From Ardenticatenales bacterium (GTDB lineage: Bacteria; Chloroflexota; Anaerolineae; Ardenticatenales; Ardenticatenaceae): a stretch of DNA of 6,747 nucleotides. The position numbers were made by a program, and so were the translations under genes. Shown here piece after piece: positions 5,165 through 6,747 of the stretch (the stretch's first letter is position 1; every line of letters starts with the position of its first letter). Under the pieces are notes generated by a model. The model ran no database searches, was not told where the DNA came from, and worked only from the letters and a program-made list of their open reading frames with translations. The DNA is taken from positions 1-6,747 of the forward strand of contig JACCSL010000890.1 in NCBI GenBank assembly GCA_013812995.1, given 5' to 3'.

Positions 5165-6747
5165 ATGACTTTAACAAACTCTCCCGCTGTTGATGTCTTT
5201 GATTTGGATAAGGTAGTTAGCTCTTTCAAAGAGGCTGTAATCGATAGGGTTCATATTGCATTGGGTCAGCAAATACATGATTACTGGGGCTATTTAGCGC
5301 AGCCAGAAGCGGAGCGCAGCAACGATGAGGCCAATGCCGTCGATCTGCAATTCGCTCGCTATGTTTTAGAGTGGCTAGGGTTCATGCCTGCGGATTTGAG
5401 CTACAATCTTCCCCAGGGAGGATATAAGGCAAATCGCCCTGATTATATTGTTAGGGGTTCCATAGGTATCGCTTTTATTTGGGAAGACAAAAACAGCGTA
5501 ACCTCACTGGACCAGGAGCACCTTGTCCAGATGCGCCGATACAGCATTGGTACAGGAGGCTATGCGGTATGGTGTAATATGCGTCGCATCGTTGCGGTGC
5601 GTTTTTTATCAAGCGATACTCTTAAGTATGAAACGTTGGTGGATATAGCCATCGAAGGGCTCTTTGGACTTCAGCAAGCTCTGCCGGAATGGCGTGAGGC
5701 TCAGGAAAGTAACCTCGCTCTATTCAGGGTGCTTTTTAGCAAGGAGCGTTTTACTAATTTCAAGGCGCTAGCAGATCGCATAGCTATTGATGAGATAACC
5801 TTCAAAAATCAGGCAATCTCTATTAACACTATTGATGCAATGGATAGTTTTATTCATGGTAGCCAGCAGTCCCTAAACCATCTTCGGCTGACGGCCCTCT
5901 CCAAAATTCGTCAGGTACAACAACGGCAAGCAGAAGAGCAATTACAAGAAACCTCCTTACAACAAGAGTGGGAGAATGCAGCCAGGCAATTCCTTGACCA
6001 ACTTTCGTTCCCCAATATTAGGCAATCCGTTGCAAGCAAAATTGAAGAACTAACACCATATTTGGGGGAGATAGACGAGAAAGAAATCCATGCGGTTGGT
6101 AAAGAGATAGGAAAGACTGGAGGTGGGGCGAGTGGTAAAATCCCTGCAACGCTTGTTCCCTCCTACAACCGTTGGCTAGATAGTGCTCTTCGTATCCATC
6201 GAGCTATGTTTGCATTGCGCTTTCACTCTGCCGAACCATTAAGAATTACTGAGGCATACAAAGTATGGAGCGAAAGACAGCGTGATCCAGAGGATATAAA
6301 AGAAGAAACATTTGCTGAACAGGTGTCTTATGTCTTTTTTGTGCGACTTCTGCTGGTACGTGTTTTAGAAGATAAGGGTGTAATTCAGCCACGATTGGCG
6401 AGTGATGGTGGTTTTAGAGATTGGAAAGAATATGTAGAGACTCATTTTGCAGAATTGAAGGGCATAGGGATCTTAAATGAGAATTACTATAACCTGTTGG
6501 CCCGCAAGGCGGGCTATCTTTATCTACATTTTTTTCAGCAGGCGGTGTTCGATTGGTTTATTCCAGATGATTATCTACTTGTTGAAACATTAGAATTTTT
6601 ATGTCGCTACGACTTCCAACAGGTAAGCAGTGACATCATTGGATTTACCTATGAGACATACATTGATCGTGTGGCTCGCAATCGTAAAGGTCATTTTCTC
6701 ACTCGGGCTGAGGTTGTCGATTATATGCTTGACCTGCTGGACTATAA
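5165..6747 (+). CDS. Type IIG-like restriction-modification enzyme, N-terminal part
   Basis: The frame is open for 527 codons from the ATG at 5165 and runs off the right edge. Residues 60-150 form a PD-(D/E)XK nuclease: RPDYIV (D93), then IWEDKN (E107, K109), then HLVQMRRY and GYAVWCNMRRIVAVRF, the layout seen in nuclease domains of type IIG and type I R proteins. Residues 245-280 are Gln/Glu-rich and probably a coiled coil. Residues 335-490 look helical and linker-like. Residues 489-520 read SDIIGFTYETYIDRVARNRK then GHFLTRAEVVDYM, the entry to an N6-adenine methyltransferase (motif X). The usual YTP is LTR here. The SAM-binding motif and NPPY would lie outside the window. Such enzymes methylate their own recognition site and cut unmodified DNA. 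The gene is transcribed away from dnaE. Alternatives are a type ISP or PglX-like methyltransferase, but the N-terminal nuclease favours IIG. Confidence 0.85.
   Translation, partial: MTLTNSPAVDVFDLDKVVSSFKEAVIDRVHIALGQQIHDYWGYLAQPEAERSNDEANAVDLQFARYVLEWLGFMPADLSYNLPQGGYKANRPDYIVRGSIGIAFIWEDKNSVTSLDQEHLVQMRRYSIGTGGYAVWCNMRRIVAVRFLSSDTLKYETLVDIAIEGLFGLQQALPEWREAQESNLALFRVLFSKERFTNFKALADRIAIDEITFKNQAISINTIDAMDSFIHGSQQSLNHLRLTALSKIRQVQQRQAEEQLQETSLQQEWENAARQFLDQLSFPNIRQSVASKIEELTPYLGEIDEKEIHAVGKEIGKTGGGASGKIPATLVPSYNRWLDSALRIHRAMFALRFHSAEPLRITEAYKVWSERQRDPEDIKEETFAEQVSYVFFVRLLLVRVLEDKGVIQPRLASDGGFRDWKEYVETHFAELKGIGILNENYYNLLARKAGYLYLHFFQQAVFDWFIPDDYLLVETLEFLCRYDFQQVSSDIIGFTYETYIDRVARNRKGHFLTRAEVVDYMLDLLDY

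Overview
The window is bacterial chromosomal DNA. It carries the first roughly two thirds of dnaE (replicative DNA polymerase III alpha subunit) reading leftward, and the start of a large restriction-modification gene reading rightward. The DnaE sequence, with a complete PHP metal site and a long palm/thumb region, most resembles Chloroflexota-type enzymes in my reading. This is recall, not a search, so the taxon is tentative. The ordinary dnaE stretches are about 60-65% GC by hand count, while the inserted stretches are nearer 40-45%.

Layout, right to left on the minus strand. dnaE-N (4953..3712) encodes the PHP domain and the first part of the polymerase palm, and stops just before the catalytic aspartates. 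A free-standing LAGLIDADG homing endonuclease gene with three zinc-finger-like units (3701..2724) follows at once, its Shine-Dalgarno overlapping the dnaE-N stop. dnaE-C then opens at 2749, inside the end of the endonuclease gene, and runs off the left edge of the window. It carries the catalytic aspartates and is itself interrupted by a canonical 382-residue intein (1780..635). The intein's endonuclease domain is of the PD-(D/E)XK/Vsr-like kind with a zinc knuckle and NUMOD3-like repeats, instead of the usual LAGLIDADG or HNH.

The most unusual point is the dnaE break. The two parts do not simply abut: dnaE-C begins with about 81 residues that repeat, in strongly diverged form, the palm segment already present at the end of dnaE-N. 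The two copies meet at the conserved ARVSMPDIDID motif. I see no splicing domain or intron core here. The polymerase is therefore either assembled from two overlapping polypeptides, or broken and backed up by another copy elsewhere.

A 211-bp divergent intergenic region (4954..5164) holds two 14-bp direct repeats that each contain a TATACT box facing dnaE, a G-tract cluster, and a small hairpin at the ribosome binding site of the rightward gene. That gene (5165 to the edge) looks like a type IIG restriction-modification enzyme: an N-terminal PD-(D/E)XK nuclease, a helical linker, and the beginning of an adenine methyltransferase. The window thus pairs a replication gene carrying two endonuclease-bearing selfish elements with a host defence gene.
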